Positions 1 to 9,333 of a stretch of DNA of 64,000 nt are shown piece by piece. Positions within the stretch are counted from its first letter, which is position 1. Each line of letters begins with the position of its first letter. Origin of the DNA: Sphingomonadaceae bacterium (GTDB lineage: Bacteria; Pseudomonadota; Alphaproteobacteria; Sphingomonadales; Sphingomonadaceae); the NCBI GenBank assembly GCA_947463325.1, contig CANHQT010000002.1, positions 113,616 to 177,615 of the forward strand, written 5' to 3'. The notes beneath the pieces are model-generated. The model saw only the letters and a program-made list of their open reading frames with translations. It was not told the DNA's origin and did no database searches. The position numbers were made by a program, and so were the translations under genes.

Positions 1-522
1 CCCAACTGCCCGGGCGTGTTGACGCCGAATGAATGCAAGATCGGCATCATGCCGGGCAGCATCTTTTCCAAGGGCAGCGTCGGCGTGGTCAGCCGGTCGG
101 GCACGCTCACCTATGAAGCGGTGTTCCAGACGACCAACGCCGGCCTTGGCCAGACCACGGCGGTCGGCATCGGCGGCGATCCCGTTAACGGCACCAACTT
201 CATTGACGTGCTCGAACTGTTCCTCGGCGATGATGAGACAAAGTCGATCATCATGATCGGCGAAATCGGTGGCAGCGCGGAAGAAGAAGCCGCGCAGTTC
301 CTGATCGATGAGGCGAAGAAGGGCCGCAAGAAGCCGATGGTCGGCTTCATCGCCGGCCGCACCGCCCCTCCGGGCCGCCGCATGGGCCATGCAGGGGCGA
401 TTGTCTCCGGCGGTCAGGGCGGCGCGGAAGACAAGATCGCCGCCATGGAAGCCGCCGGCATCCGCGTCTCGCCCTCGCCGTCCCTGCTCGGCGAAACGCT
501 GGTGGAGGTGCTGAAGGGGTGA
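1..522 (+). CDS. sucD: Succinyl-CoA synthetase alpha subunit, C-terminal part (5' end outside window)
   Basis: The alpha subunit of succinate-CoA ligase catalyses the substrate-level phosphorylation step of the TCA cycle together with SucB/SucC-type beta chains. The reading frame is open from base 1, so the gene begins upstream of the window and about 173 C-terminal residues are visible. The GHAGA motif holds the phosphohistidine of this family, with its His codon at 388-390, followed by the glycine-rich SGGQG turn. The stop is at 520-522. sucA follows after 76 bases, so this is the sucD-sucA-sucB-lpd order typical of alphaproteobacteria. The missing N-terminal CoA-binding Rossmann domain is a window-edge effect and not a truncation of the gene. 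Confidence 0.96.
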   Translation, partial: PNCPGVLTPNECKIGIMPGSIFSKGSVGVVSRSGTLTYEAVFQTTNAGLGQTTAVGIGGDPVNGTNFIDVLELFLGDDETKSIIMIGEIGGSAEEEAAQFLIDEAKKGRKKPMVGFIAGRTAPPGRRMGHAGAIVSGGQGGAEDKIAAMEAAGIRVSPSPSLLGETLVEVLKG

Positions 523-598
523 GGGGGCGGCCGCGCCCCTTTCGTGCTCTCCCGCCTGCGCGGGGGCACATCAGGGGGCGGGGATCTGGAGAATGACG

Positions 599-3463
599 AT
601 GGATTACGCGGGTCTAGAATTCGAACCCCAGGCCGGTCCCAGCTGGCAGCGCAACGGCTGGCCGCTTGATGCGGCGGATGAGCTCACTGCCGGGCTCGAC
701 CCGATGCAGATGCAGGTTGCGGTAAAGGCGGCTGCGGCGAAGTCGGGCGCAAGCCTTTCCGAAGCCGAGGTGGCCGCGGCGGCGGGTGACTCTATCCGCG
801 CCATGCTGCTGATCCGCACCTATCGTGTGCGCGGCCATCTTGCTGCCGATCTTGATCCGCTCGGCGTTCAAAAACAGGAAGTCCCGGCCGATCTCAGCCC
901 GGAGTATCACGGCTTTTCCGGCGCGGACCTCGACAAGCCGGTCTATCTCGGCGGCGCGCTGGGCCTTGAAAAGGCGACGATCCGCGAGCTGGTCGACATT
1001 TTGCGCGCCAACTACTGCGGCAAAGTCGGCCTCGAATATATGCACATCGCCGATGTCGAGGAACGGCGCTTCCTGCAGGACCGGTTCGAGGGCGCTGACA
1101 AGAGCATCGACTTCACCCCGCAGGGCAAGAAGGCGATCCTCAACAAGGTGATCGAAGGGGAGGAATATGAAAAATTCCTCGCCCGCAAATATGTCGGCAC
1201 CAAACGCTTCGGGCTCGACGGCGGGGAATCGATGATCCCCGCGCTGGAGGCGGTGATCAAATATGGCGGCCAGCTGGGCGTCAAGGAAATCGTCTATGGC
1301 ATGGCGCACCGCGGGCGGCTCAACGTCCTCGCGAACGTGATGGCCAAGCCCTATCGCGTCATCTTCCACGAATTTCAGGGCGGCACGGCCAACCCCGAGG
1401 ATGTGGGCGGCTCGGGCGACGTCAAATATCACCTCGGCACCAGCACCGACCGCGAGTTCGACGGCATTTCGGTGCACATGAGCCTGGTCCCCAACCCCAG
1501 CCACTTGGAAGCGGTAAACCCGGTCGTGCTCGGCAAGGTGCGCGCGCAGCAGCTGTGGCGCGACGATCTTGGCAAGGGCAAGCACAAGCAGGTGCTGCCG
1601 GTGCTGATCCACGGCGACGCAGCTTTTGCCGGGCAGGGCATTGTCTGGGAATGCCTCGGCTTCTCCGGCATCCGCGGCTATAACACCGGCGGCTGTATCC
1701 ACTTCATCGTCAACAACCAGATCGGGTTCACGACCAGCCCGCAGTTCGCGCGCTCCTCGCCCTATCCGTCGGACGTGGCAAAGGGCGTGCAGGCGCCCAT
1801 CCTCCATGTGAACGGCGATGACCCCGAGGCGGTGACCTTCGCCTGCAAGCTCGCCATCGATTTCCGTCAGCGCTTCGGCCGGGACATCGTGATCGACATG
1901 TGGTGCTATCGCCGCTTCGGCCACAATGAGGGCGACGAGCCGAGCTTCACCCAACCGTTGATGTACGCCAAGATCCGGCAGCACCCGCCGGTTTCGCAGC
2001 TCTACAGCGCGCGTTTGAAGGCCGAAGGCGTGATCGCTGACGGCGAGGTGGAGGGTATGCGCGCCACCTTTGTTGAGCGGCTGGAAGAAGAATTCACCGC
2101 TGCCACCGGCTATAAGGCGAACAAGGCCGATTGGTTCGCCGGCCGCTGGTCGGGCCTCCACATGCCTGCGGATGAGGAAAACGCCCGCCGCAACATCGCC
2201 ACCGGCGTGACCGAAAAGCTGTTCGACGCGATCGGCCGCACGCTGACCACGATCCCCGAAGGGCTTGAGGTGCACAAGACGCTGCGCCGTGTGATCGATG
2301 GGCGTGCCGCCATGTTCAAGGCACCTGCCGATCAGGAAGTGTTCGACTGGGCGACCGCGGAAAGCCTCGCCTTCGGCACGCTCCTCTCCGAAGGCTATCA
2401 GGTGCGCCTGTCCGGCCAGGATTCAGGTCGCGGCACTTTCAGCCAGCGCCATGCGGTGTGGGTCGATCAGGCGACAGAGGAAAAATACATCCCCCTCACC
2501 ACCGTGCCGCACGGCCGGTTCGAGGTGCTCGATAGCCCGCTCTCCGAATATGGCGTGCTCGGCTTCGAATATGGCTATGCGATGGCTGATCCCAAGGCGC
2601 TGGTGCTGTGGGAAGCGCAGTTTGGCGATTTCGCCAACGGTGCGCAGATCATGATCGATCAGTTCATCGCCGCGGGCGAGGCCAAGTGGCTGCGCGCCAA
2701 CGGCCTCGTGATGCTGCTGCCCCACGGCTATGAAGGGCAGGGCCCGGAGCACAGCTCGGCCCGCCTCGAACGCTTCCTGCAATTGTGCGCGGGGGATAAC
2801 ATCCAGGTCTGCAACATTTCGACGCCCAGCAACTATTTCCATGTGCTGCGCCGTCAGATGCTGCGCCCGTTCCGCAAGCCGCTGGTGATCATGACGCCCA
2901 AGTCGCTGCTGCGGCACAAGCTGGCGGTCAGCCTGCGGTCGGACTTCATCGGGGAAAGCCATTTCCGCCGTATCATGTCCGATCGGACGCCGCCGGCCGA
3001 CACTGCGGTGAAGCGCGTTGTGCTCTGTTCGGGCAAGGTCGGCTATGACCTCATCGAAGCGCGTGATGCTGCGGAACTCGATGACACGACCGTGATCCGC
3101 ATCGAACAGCTCTATCCCTTCCCCGGTGAGCCGCTGGCGGTGCGCTTGGCGCGCATGCCGAACCTCGAGGAAGTGGTGTGGGCGCAGGAAGAACCGCGCA
3201 ACAATGGCGCCTGGTTCTTCGTTGAACCCTATATTGAGGAAGCGCTGAAGGCGGCGGGCAAGGGCGGCATGCGTGCGCGCTATGCTGGCCGGGCTGCAGC
3301 CGCTTCACCCGCCACCGGCCTGATGAGCCGCCACCAGACCGAGCAGGCGGCGTTGGTCGCCGACGCGCTGGGCCTGAATGTGCGCGCTGAAATCCGGCGC
3401 ACCAAGGCGCAGGGCGGGGCTTCGGCATCGAAGCCCAAGTCAGGCGGCAAGGCGGGGGCGTAA
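599..3463 (+). CDS. sucA: 2-oxoglutarate dehydrogenase E1 component
   Basis: E1o is the thiamine-diphosphate-dependent decarboxylase of the 2-oxoglutarate dehydrogenase complex. It makes succinyl groups and passes them to the lipoyl arm of SucB. The protein has about 954 residues, the usual E1o length. The TPP-binding stretch with GDAAFAGQG and NNQIGFTT lies around residues 340-380, and the YGMAHRGRLN motif is near residue 240. An ATG also exists at 593, but the GGAG at 588-591 is only one base from it and seven bases from the ATG at 599, so 599 is preferred. The C-terminus ends in a Lys/Gly/Ala-rich tail. A palindromic intergenic element separates it from sucB. Confidence 0.97.
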   Translation: MDYAGLEFEPQAGPSWQRNGWPLDAADELTAGLDPMQMQVAVKAAAAKSGASLSEAEVAAAAGDSIRAMLLIRTYRVRGHLAADLDPLGVQKQEVPADLSPEYHGFSGADLDKPVYLGGALGLEKATIRELVDILRANYCGKVGLEYMHIADVEERRFLQDRFEGADKSIDFTPQGKKAILNKVIEGEEYEKFLARKYVGTKRFGLDGGESMIPALEAVIKYGGQLGVKEIVYGMAHRGRLNVLANVMAKPYRVIFHEFQGGTANPEDVGGSGDVKYHLGTSTDREFDGISVHMSLVPNPSHLEAVNPVVLGKVRAQQLWRDDLGKGKHKQVLPVLIHGDAAFAGQGIVWECLGFSGIRGYNTGGCIHFIVNNQIGFTTSPQFARSSPYPSDVAKGVQAPILHVNGDDPEAVTFACKLAIDFRQRFGRDIVIDMWCYRRFGHNEGDEPSFTQPLMYAKIRQHPPVSQLYSARLKAEGVIADGEVEGMRATFVERLEEEFTAATGYKANKADWFAGRWSGLHMPADEENARRNIATGVTEKLFDAIGRTLTTIPEGLEVHKTLRRVIDGRAAMFKAPADQEVFDWATAESLAFGTLLSEGYQVRLSGQDSGRGTFSQRHAVWVDQATEEKYIPLTTVPHGRFEVLDSPLSEYGVLGFEYGYAMADPKALVLWEAQFGDFANGAQIMIDQFIAAGEAKWLRANGLVMLLPHGYEGQGPEHSSARLERFLQLCAGDNIQVCNISTPSNYFHVLRRQMLRPFRKPLVIMTPKSLLRHKLAVSLRSDFIGESHFRRIMSDRTPPADTAVKRVVLCSGKVGYDLIEARDAAELDDTTVIRIEQLYPFPGEPLAVRLARMPNLEEVVWAQEEPRNNGAWFFVEPYIEEALKAAGKGGMRARYAGRAAAASPATGLMSRHQTEQAALVADALGLNVRAEIRRTKAQGGASASKPKSGGKAGA

Positions 3464-3472
3464 AGGAGCAGG

Positions 3473-3544
3473 ATGTGCCCCTGTGAAGGCAGGGGCCCAT
3501 CACCAAAGGTATCAGCTGGGCCCCTGCCTTTTGCAGGGGTACAT
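3473..3544. repeat. Imperfect palindromic intergenic element between sucA and sucB
   Basis: The left arm 3473-3499 and right arm 3517-3544 are near-perfect reverse complements. Both contain GGGCCCCTGCCTT or its complement and the AGGGG...ACAT ends, and the loop is about 17 nt. There is no T-run, so it is not a classical terminator. It sits between the sucA stop and the sucB ATG, where transcription should continue. Its form is that of a REP-like or small miniature palindromic element, which is an inference because only one copy is visible here. Confidence 0.75.
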
Positions 3545-3562
3545 GAAAGAGCAGAGGCTATC

Positions 3563-4780
3563 ATGGCAAGCGAAGTCAAAGTGCCCGTGCTGGGTGAATC
3601 GGTGAGCGAAGCGACGGTCGGCCAATGGCTGAAAAAGCCGGGTGAGGCTGTGGCGCTGGATGAGCCGATTGCGAGCCTCGAAACAGACAAGGTCGCGGTC
3701 GAAGTGCCGAGCCCGGTTGCCGGCGTGATGGGCCAGCAGCTTGCTGCCGAAGGCGATACCGTCTCGGTCGGCGCGGTGATCGCGGTGATAGAGGATTCAG
3801 GCACTGCGGTTGCCGCAGCGCCGGCCGCTGCCGCGCCTGCTGCCGCTGCTGCGGCTCCGGCCGCGCCCGCAGTCACTGGCGAAGTGCCGGCGCTGTCGCC
3901 TGCCGTGCGGCGTGCGGTGCTGGAAACCGGCATCGACCCCACATCGATCAAGGGCACCGGCAAGGATGGCCGCCTGACCAAGGAAGATGTGATGGAAGCC
4001 GCCAAGAAGGCGGGAGATGCGCCTGCGCCTGCGGCCTCCGCACCGGCAGCAGCGGCGGCGCCCGTCGCGGCCAAGGGTGGCCGCACAGAGGAACGCGTCA
4101 AGATGACGCGCCTGCGCCAGACCATCGCCCGTCGCCTCAAGGAGGCGCAGGATACGGCAGCGATGCTGACGACCTTCAATGACGTCGACATGACGGAAGT
4201 GATCGCCGCCCGCGCCCGTTACAAGGATCTGTTCGAAAAGAAGCACAATGTCCGCCTCGGCTTCATGGGCTTCTTCACCCGTGCGGTGGCGCTGGCGGCA
4301 CGCGATGTGCCCTCGGTCAACGCCCGCATCGATGGGGACGAGATCGTCTATCACGATTATCTCGACGTCTCGGTCGCGGTCAGCGCACCCAACGGCCTTG
4401 TCGTGCCGGTGATCCGCAATGCGGAAAGCCTGTCCTTTGCCGAGATTGAAAAGACCATCGGGGATTTCGGCGCGCGGGCAAAGGCCGGCACGCTGAAGAT
4501 GGAAGAGATGCAGGGCGGCACCTTCACCATCTCCAACGGCGGTGTGTTCGGCAGCCTCATGTCCACCCCGATCATCAACCCGCCGCAGTCGGCGGTGCTC
4601 GGCCTCCACCGTATCGAGGACCGGCCGGTGGTGCGCGGCGGCCAGGTGGTCGTGCGTCCGATGATGTATCTTGCGCTTTCCTATGACCATCGCCTGATCG
4701 ACGGACGCGAGGCCGTCACCTTCCTCGTCCGCGTCAAGGAAGCGATCGAGGATCCGATGCGTTTGCTGGTCGATCTGTGA
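3563..4780 (+). CDS. sucB: 2-oxoglutarate dehydrogenase E2 component (dihydrolipoyl succinyltransferase)
   Basis: This is the core succinyltransferase of the 2-oxoglutarate dehydrogenase complex, about 405 residues. One N-terminal lipoyl domain carries the ETDKV motif with the lipoylated Lys at residue 43. An Ala/Pro-rich linker follows, then a peripheral-subunit-binding domain around residues 108-150 (LSPAVRR...[13 protein letters not shown]), a second Ala/Pro linker and the catalytic acyltransferase domain ending in DHRLIDG. The ATG at 3563 is chosen because the protein then starts directly with the lipoyl domain and an AGAGG site lies upstream. The frame stays open to 3473, but that extension translates the palindromic element. 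Confidence 0.97.
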   Translation: MASEVKVPVLGESVSEATVGQWLKKPGEAVALDEPIASLETDKVAVEVPSPVAGVMGQQLAAEGDTVSVGAVIAVIEDSGTAVAAAPAAAAPAAAAAAPAAPAVTGEVPALSPAVRRAVLETGIDPTSIKGTGKDGRLTKEDVMEAAKKAGDAPAPAASAPAAAAAPVAAKGGRTEERVKMTRLRQTIARRLKEAQDTAAMLTTFNDVDMTEVIAARARYKDLFEKKHNVRLGFMGFFTRAVALAARDVPSVNARIDGDEIVYHDYLDVSVAVSAPNGLVVPVIRNAESLSFAEIEKTIGDFGARAKAGTLKMEEMQGGTFTISNGGVFGSLMSTPIINPPQSAVLGLHRIEDRPVVRGGQVVVRPMMYLALSYDHRLIDGREAVTFLVRVKEAIEDPMRLLVDL

Positions 4781-4815
4781 GCGTGAGCCCGAAGCAGGCC
4801 TGAAGGAAAAGCAAA

Positions 4816-6216
4816 ATGGCTGACTACGACTATGACCTTCTCGTCATCGGCGCCGGGCCGGGCGGCTATGTCGCGGCGATCCGGGCGGCGCAGCTGGGGC
4901 TGAAGACGGCCTGTGTGGAAAGCCGCGAGACGCTGGGCGGCACCTGCCTCAATGTCGGCTGTATCCCGTCCAAGGCGCTGCTTCATGCCTCCGAACTTTA
5001 TGAGGAAGTGGCCGGCGGCCATCTCGCCAAGTTCGGCATGAGCTTCGGCAAGCCTTCGGTCGATGTCCCCGCGATGATCGCGGAAAAGCAGAAGGCGGTC
5101 GATGAACTGACCGGTGGTATCGCTTTCCTGTTCAAGAAGAATAAGGTCGATTGGCTGAAGGGCCGTGCCGCCTTCACCTCGGCAGACACAGTCGATGTCG
5201 CTGGCAAGAGCTATCGCGCGAAGAATATCATCATCGCCACCGGCTCCAGCGTGACCCCGCTGCCGGGCGTCGATGTGGACAATGCCAAGGGCATTGTTGT
5301 GGATTCGACCGGCGCGCTGACCCTCCCCAAGGTGCCGGGCCATATGGTCGTGATCGGCGGCGGTGTGATCGGGCTGGAACTCGGCAGCGTGTGGCGGCGC
5401 CTCGGCGCCAAGGTGACCGTGGTCGAATATCTCGACCAGATCCTGCCCGGCATGGACGGCGACATCCGCAAGGAAGCCGCGAAAATCTTCAAAAAGCAGG
5501 GCATGGAGATCCGCACCGGCACCAAGGTGACCGGCTGCACGGTCAAGGGCGCGAAGGCGACGTTGACGATGGAACCTGCCGCCGGCGGCGCGTCCGAAAC
5601 GATCGACGCCGATGTCGTGCTGGTCGCGATCGGGCGGCGTCCGAATACCGAAGGGCTGGCGCTCGATAAGGCGGGCCTCACCGTCAATGCGCGCGGGCAG
5701 ATCGAAACCGACCATGATTTCCGCACCAGCGTGCCCGGCATCTGGGCGATCGGTGATGTCATTCCCGGCCCGATGCTCGCGCACAAGGCCGAGGATGAAG
5801 GCATCGCCTGCGCGGAAAATGTCGCGGGTCTCACCGGCATCATCAATCATGATGTGATCCCCAGCGTGGTCTACACCTTCCCCGAAATCGCCGGGGTTGG
5901 CCTGACCGAAGAACAGGCCGCCGCCAAAACCACGATCAAAGTCGGCAAGTTCCCGATGATGGCCAACAGCCGCGCCAAGACCAACCGTCAGACCGATGGT
6001 CTGGTGAAGGTCATCGCCGATGCCGAAACCGACCGCGTGCTCGGCGTGTGGATTATCGCCAGCGTCGCCGGCACGATGATCGCCGAGGCCTGCGTTGCGA
6101 TGGAATTCGGCGCGACCAGCGAAGACATCGCCTACACCTGCCACGCCCACCCGACCCATGCCGAAGCGCTCAAGGAAGCGGCGATGGGCGTTCAGGGCAA
6201 GCCGATCCACATTTGA
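4816..6216 (+). CDS. lpdA: Dihydrolipoyl dehydrogenase (E3)
   Basis: A flavoprotein of 466 residues that reoxidises the dihydrolipoyl arm of the dehydrogenase complex with NAD+. It has an FAD dinucleotide-binding GAGPGG at residues 12-17, the redox disulfide in GGTCLNVGC (Cys44 and Cys49), a second GGGVIG nucleotide fold in the middle, and the C-terminal HPTHAE motif giving the His445/Glu450 catalytic dyad. GAAGGA precedes the ATG. It follows sucB after 35 bases and closes the TCA operon, so it most likely serves the 2-oxoglutarate complex. Sharing with the pyruvate complex cannot be judged here. Confidence 0.97.
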   Translation: MADYDYDLLVIGAGPGGYVAAIRAAQLGLKTACVESRETLGGTCLNVGCIPSKALLHASELYEEVAGGHLAKFGMSFGKPSVDVPAMIAEKQKAVDELTGGIAFLFKKNKVDWLKGRAAFTSADTVDVAGKSYRAKNIIIATGSSVTPLPGVDVDNAKGIVVDSTGALTLPKVPGHMVVIGGGVIGLELGSVWRRLGAKVTVVEYLDQILPGMDGDIRKEAAKIFKKQGMEIRTGTKVTGCTVKGAKATLTMEPAAGGASETIDADVVLVAIGRRPNTEGLALDKAGLTVNARGQIETDHDFRTSVPGIWAIGDVIPGPMLAHKAEDEGIACAENVAGLTGIINHDVIPSVVYTFPEIAGVGLTEEQAAAKTTIKVGKFPMMANSRAKTNRQTDGLVKVIADAETDRVLGVWIIASVAGTMIAEACVAMEFGATSEDIAYTCHAHPTHAEALKEAAMGVQGKPIHI

Positions 6217-6298
6217 GGGTGATGACGGGCAGTCGCCGCACGGCGGGTATATAGGTCAAACACTTGCGTCGGCGCGCTCCAGGCGGCAGTCAGGCTGG

Positions 6299-7201
6299 AT
6301 GACTGAACTGACCCGCACCACCACCGCCAATGGCATCACCATCGCCTATGAAGATCATGGGCCTGCCGATGCGCCGCCCATCCTTCTCGTCATGGGGCTG
6401 GGCGGGCAATTGACGCTATGGCCGATTGAGTTGGTGGAGGCGCTGGTGGCGCGCGGTTTCCGCGTCATCCGTTATGACAATCGCGATGTCGGCCTCTCCC
6501 ACAAGCATGAGGTGGGCGGCGTCCCCAACATCCGCTGGATGCTGGTCAAATCGCTGCTGCGCCTGCCGGTGCGCGCGCCCTATGCGTTGGCTGACATGGC
6601 CGCCGACGGTGTCGGGCTGCTCGACGCGCTGGGGATAGACAAGGCGCACATTGTCGGCGCGTCGATGGGCGGCATGATTGCGCAGCATATCGCCGCACGC
6701 CACGGCCACCGTGCGCATACGATGACCTCGATCATGTCGACCACCGGCAACCGTCGCCTGCCGCGCGCGAAGCCGGAGGCGATGAAGATGTTGCTGCAAC
6801 GGCCGCAGACCACCGACCCCGAGGAACTGGTCGCTTTCTCGGTCAGGGCCGCGCGCGCCATTGGCAGCCCCGGATATCCGGCGGCGCAGGAACGGTTGGA
6901 GGCACAGGTGCGCGCCAATCATGCGCGTAGCTGGTATCCGCAAGGCTTCGTGCGGCAGATGGCGGCGATTGTCGCCGATGGCGACCGGCGGTCGATGCTG
7001 CGATCCGTCAGCGTGCCGACGCTGGTTGTGCATGGAGAGGATGACCCGCTCGTTCCCGTCGCGGGCGCGCATGATACCGCCGCGCACATAGCCGGGGCAA
7101 AGCTCCACCTCATCCCCGGCATGGGCCATGACCTGCCGGTCGAGCTGGTCGAAGAGATGGCGGACGTGATCGCGGGGCATGCGCGTGCCGTTACCGGCTG
7201 A
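6299..7201 (+). CDS. Alpha/beta-fold hydrolase
   Basis: A 300-residue alpha/beta hydrolase. The nucleophile elbow GASMGG places the catalytic Ser at residue 122, the acid is probably in HGEDDPLVP near residue 247, and the His in GMGHDLP near residue 276. The oxyanion-hole loop is VMGLGGQ near residue 31. The overall pattern resembles the RdmC/3-oxoadipate-lactonase-like group of esterases, but the substrate cannot be read from the sequence. The chosen ATG at 6299 starts the protein just before the first beta strand; the frame is open further upstream into the end of lpd, which I treat as a shadow. It stands alone, 82 bases after lpd. Confidence 0.85.
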   Translation: MTELTRTTTANGITIAYEDHGPADAPPILLVMGLGGQLTLWPIELVEALVARGFRVIRYDNRDVGLSHKHEVGGVPNIRWMLVKSLLRLPVRAPYALADMAADGVGLLDALGIDKAHIVGASMGGMIAQHIAARHGHRAHTMTSIMSTTGNRRLPRAKPEAMKMLLQRPQTTDPEELVAFSVRAARAIGSPGYPAAQERLEAQVRANHARSWYPQGFVRQMAAIVADGDRRSMLRSVSVPTLVVHGEDDPLVPVAGAHDTAAHIAGAKLHLIPGMGHDLPVELVEEMADVIAGHARAVTG

Positions 7202-7265
7202 GACAGCGCCGAGGCAGTAGAAGGACCTTATTGCGCACCTGCGCGATTATGGCAGGATGCACGGC

Positions 7266-8591
7266 ATGACCGCAGATCTTGCCAGCATCGCGGCGCGTGT
7301 GCGCCATCAGGCAGAGGCGCTGCCCGCGCTCTACAGCCGCTTTGATTTCGATGTCGCGCCAGAACGCTGGGCCGACGCTCCGGGTGACGTGACGGAGCTG
7401 GGGCGGGCCAAGGGCGTCACGCGCGCGCCCTATCTGGCCGATGGCGCGCTGATCGCACGGATCCGCGAATACACCATGCTCGGCGATGCGGAGGGCGATG
7501 CCTATGCCGCGCTGATGCCCAAGCTGGGTTTCCAGCGCACCGTGGCGCTGCTGGTCGAAGCGTGCGAGCGCGGGGTGGAGGCAGTCGAGGACGCGCCTCC
7601 CGAACTCGTCGCCCTCATTCGCGCGATGGAGGCGCGGCCCGACTGGGTGGACATGGGCCTGGTGGCAGAGGGCGCCGCTTATGAACGCAACGCCACAGCC
7701 AACCTCTCGCCTTTCCTCATCCGCGGCGCATTCATCGCCACCTTCCTCAACAAATATTCCGCGCTGCCGATGGCGCTCACCGGCACTCTGTCGCACGCCA
7801 CTGCCGCGCGGCGGGTGAAAGAAACCGCGACCTTCTTTGCCACCACCACGCTGCCCGGCGCGCTCGACCGCTTCGGGCCGGGCTTCAAGGCGGCGGCGAT
7901 GGTGCGCCTGATGCATTCGATGGTGCGGGTGAATGTGCTGTCGCGCGAAGGGCTGTGGGATGCTGCGGCCTATGGCGTTCCCATCCCGCAGCTTGATCAG
8001 ATGCCGGCCGGCCTCATCCCCGTCTATTTCCTCTCCCTCGAAGTGCTGGGCAAGGGCCGCAAGAGCTTCACCCGCGAAGAACGGGCGCGGGTCGAGATTG
8101 CACGCTACCGCTGCTTCCTGCTCGGCCTGCCGGAGGATTTGCTGGCGGATACGCCGGAGGAGATCGTGCAGATCTGGCGCGCACGCAGCGCGACCCTGCG
8201 CTATGATTATGATGACCGCATCTGCGGCGGCCTGCTGCGCGCGACGATGGAGGCGGAGCTGTCCACCGACCGCCGCTTCAAGGCGCGGATCATGCGCCGC
8301 CTCGAACGATCGGTCAGCCGCGTGTTCTTCGTCCAGGCGTTCCTCAATGGCGATGCCGAGCGTGCGGCCAGCGTCGGCGTCACGGTGACGCCTGCCGACC
8401 GGCTGATCCACGGCGCGACGATGCTCGCGCTGGTCGGGCGGATGGCGGCCTATCGCGTCGCGGCCAAACTGCCTGTGCTGCGAGAGATTGCCGATGCACG
8501 GCTGGTGCGGCGCATCCACCGCCAACTGGAAAGCTACGGCCGCGCCGAATTCACCAGCAATGCGGCCAACTACAGGCCGGCAACCGCCTGA
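7266..8591 (+). CDS. MpaB/Lcp-like oxygenase family protein (DUF2236)
   Basis: A protein of about 441 residues that resembles the DUF2236 superfamily. This family includes latex-clearing protein and the fungal oxygenase MpaB, which bind heme b and cleave double bonds. The signature is the central run containing RLMHSMVRV followed by W-x-x-x-x-YGVPIPQLDQM, plus an Arg/Thr-rich helix before it. There is no signal peptide, so a cytoplasmic or peripheral membrane place is likely. An ATG at 7257 is also possible, but an AGG at 7254-7256 is correctly spaced only for 7266. Its last 22 bases overlap convergently with the YoaK-like gene. Heme binding and substrate are inferred from the family only. 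Confidence 0.7.
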   Translation: MTADLASIAARVRHQAEALPALYSRFDFDVAPERWADAPGDVTELGRAKGVTRAPYLADGALIARIREYTMLGDAEGDAYAALMPKLGFQRTVALLVEACERGVEAVEDAPPELVALIRAMEARPDWVDMGLVAEGAAYERNATANLSPFLIRGAFIATFLNKYSALPMALTGTLSHATAARRVKETATFFATTTLPGALDRFGPGFKAAAMVRLMHSMVRVNVLSREGLWDAAAYGVPIPQLDQMPAGLIPVYFLSLEVLGKGRKSFTREERARVEIARYRCFLLGLPEDLLADTPEEIVQIWRARSATLRYDYDDRICGGLLRATMEAELSTDRRFKARIMRRLERSVSRVFFVQAFLNGDAERAASVGVTVTPADRLIHGATMLALVGRMAAYRVAAKLPVLREIADARLVRRIHRQLESYGRAEFTSNAANYRPATA

Positions 8592-9259
8592 TCCTCTGCA
8601 GCTGGCTCAGGCGCGGGCCGCTGTGCCCGTCTGACCTGCCAGCCGAGGGCGAGGGCGAGCGCCGCGGCAAAGGCACCGGCAAACCACAGCGTATCGAGCG
8701 CGATGCGCCAGTAAAGGCCGACGCCGATCATCCCGCCGCCGAGGAAACTCGCCCACAACAGGGCGGGGCGCAGCGCATCGCGCGGCGGCCCTTCTCCGCC
8801 CACCCAGCGGCCGAGCGCGGTGCCGATCCGCACGAGGGTTCCGGTCATATAGGTGAGGCCGACGGGCGCAGCATCGCCGCGATCGAACAGGCCGTTGAGC
8901 GCGCCCATGGCGGCTGCGAGCAGCAGCATCTGCGTCGCCTGATAGGGTTTGGCGATCAGCGCACACAGCAGGATCAGCGCCCCGACCAGGCCGATGACGC
9001 GCGCACTGCGCATTGGGCCTGCCCCACGCCCGATCAGGATGGTGGTGGCGACGCCGACAATGAAGCTACCGATCAGCGATGCCGCGAGCAGCGCGTCGGA
9101 AAAATTGCCGCCGATGCCGATGGCCAGCCGGGTGCTGTTGCCGGACATGAAGCTGGCAAAGAATCCGCCCAGAGCGAGGAAAGCGACAACATCGACCAAC
9201 CCGGCCAAAGCGGCGCAGAGCAGGGCGAGGCGGAGCTGGGGTTCGGAAATCTGCTGCAC
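8570..9259 (-). CDS. YoaK/DUF1275 family membrane protein
   Basis: A 229-residue integral membrane protein with about six predicted helices. The N-terminal half has the pattern A-G-x-VDVVAFLALGGFFASFMSGNSTRL that marks the YoaK/DUF1275 family, including the SGN turn after the second hydrophobic stretch. The role of the family is unknown; transport has been suggested from its shape. The start is GTG at 9259. It is convergent with, and overlaps by 22 bases, the oxygenase gene. It lies 74 bases downstream of sppA on the same strand and could be co-transcribed with it. Confidence 0.85.
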   Translation of the reverse strand: MQQISEPQLRLALLCAALAGLVDVVAFLALGGFFASFMSGNSTRLAIGIGGNFSDALLAASLIGSFIVGVATTILIGRGAGPMRSARVIGLVGALILLCALIAKPYQATQMLLLAAAMGALNGLFDRGDAAPVGLTYMTGTLVRIGTALGRWVGGEGPPRDALRPALLWASFLGGGMIGVGLYWRIALDTLWFAGAFAAALALALGWQVRRAQRPAPEPAAEDQAVAGL

Positions 9260-9333
9260 GGGCGTGCATATGGGGTAGAGGTGGCGTTCGGGGAAGGGGG
9301 GTGGCCCGCCTTCATCCTATCGCCACTGCGCTA

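Noticed and set aside
614..2275. Long minus-strand open frame opposite sucA
   Set aside because: A GC-driven shadow of the sucA coding frame. There are no motifs, and no promoter or ribosome-binding site.
3473..3562. N-terminal extension of SucB
   Set aside because: In frame, but it translates the palindromic element; the lipoyl domain starts at 3563 with a normal ribosome-binding site.
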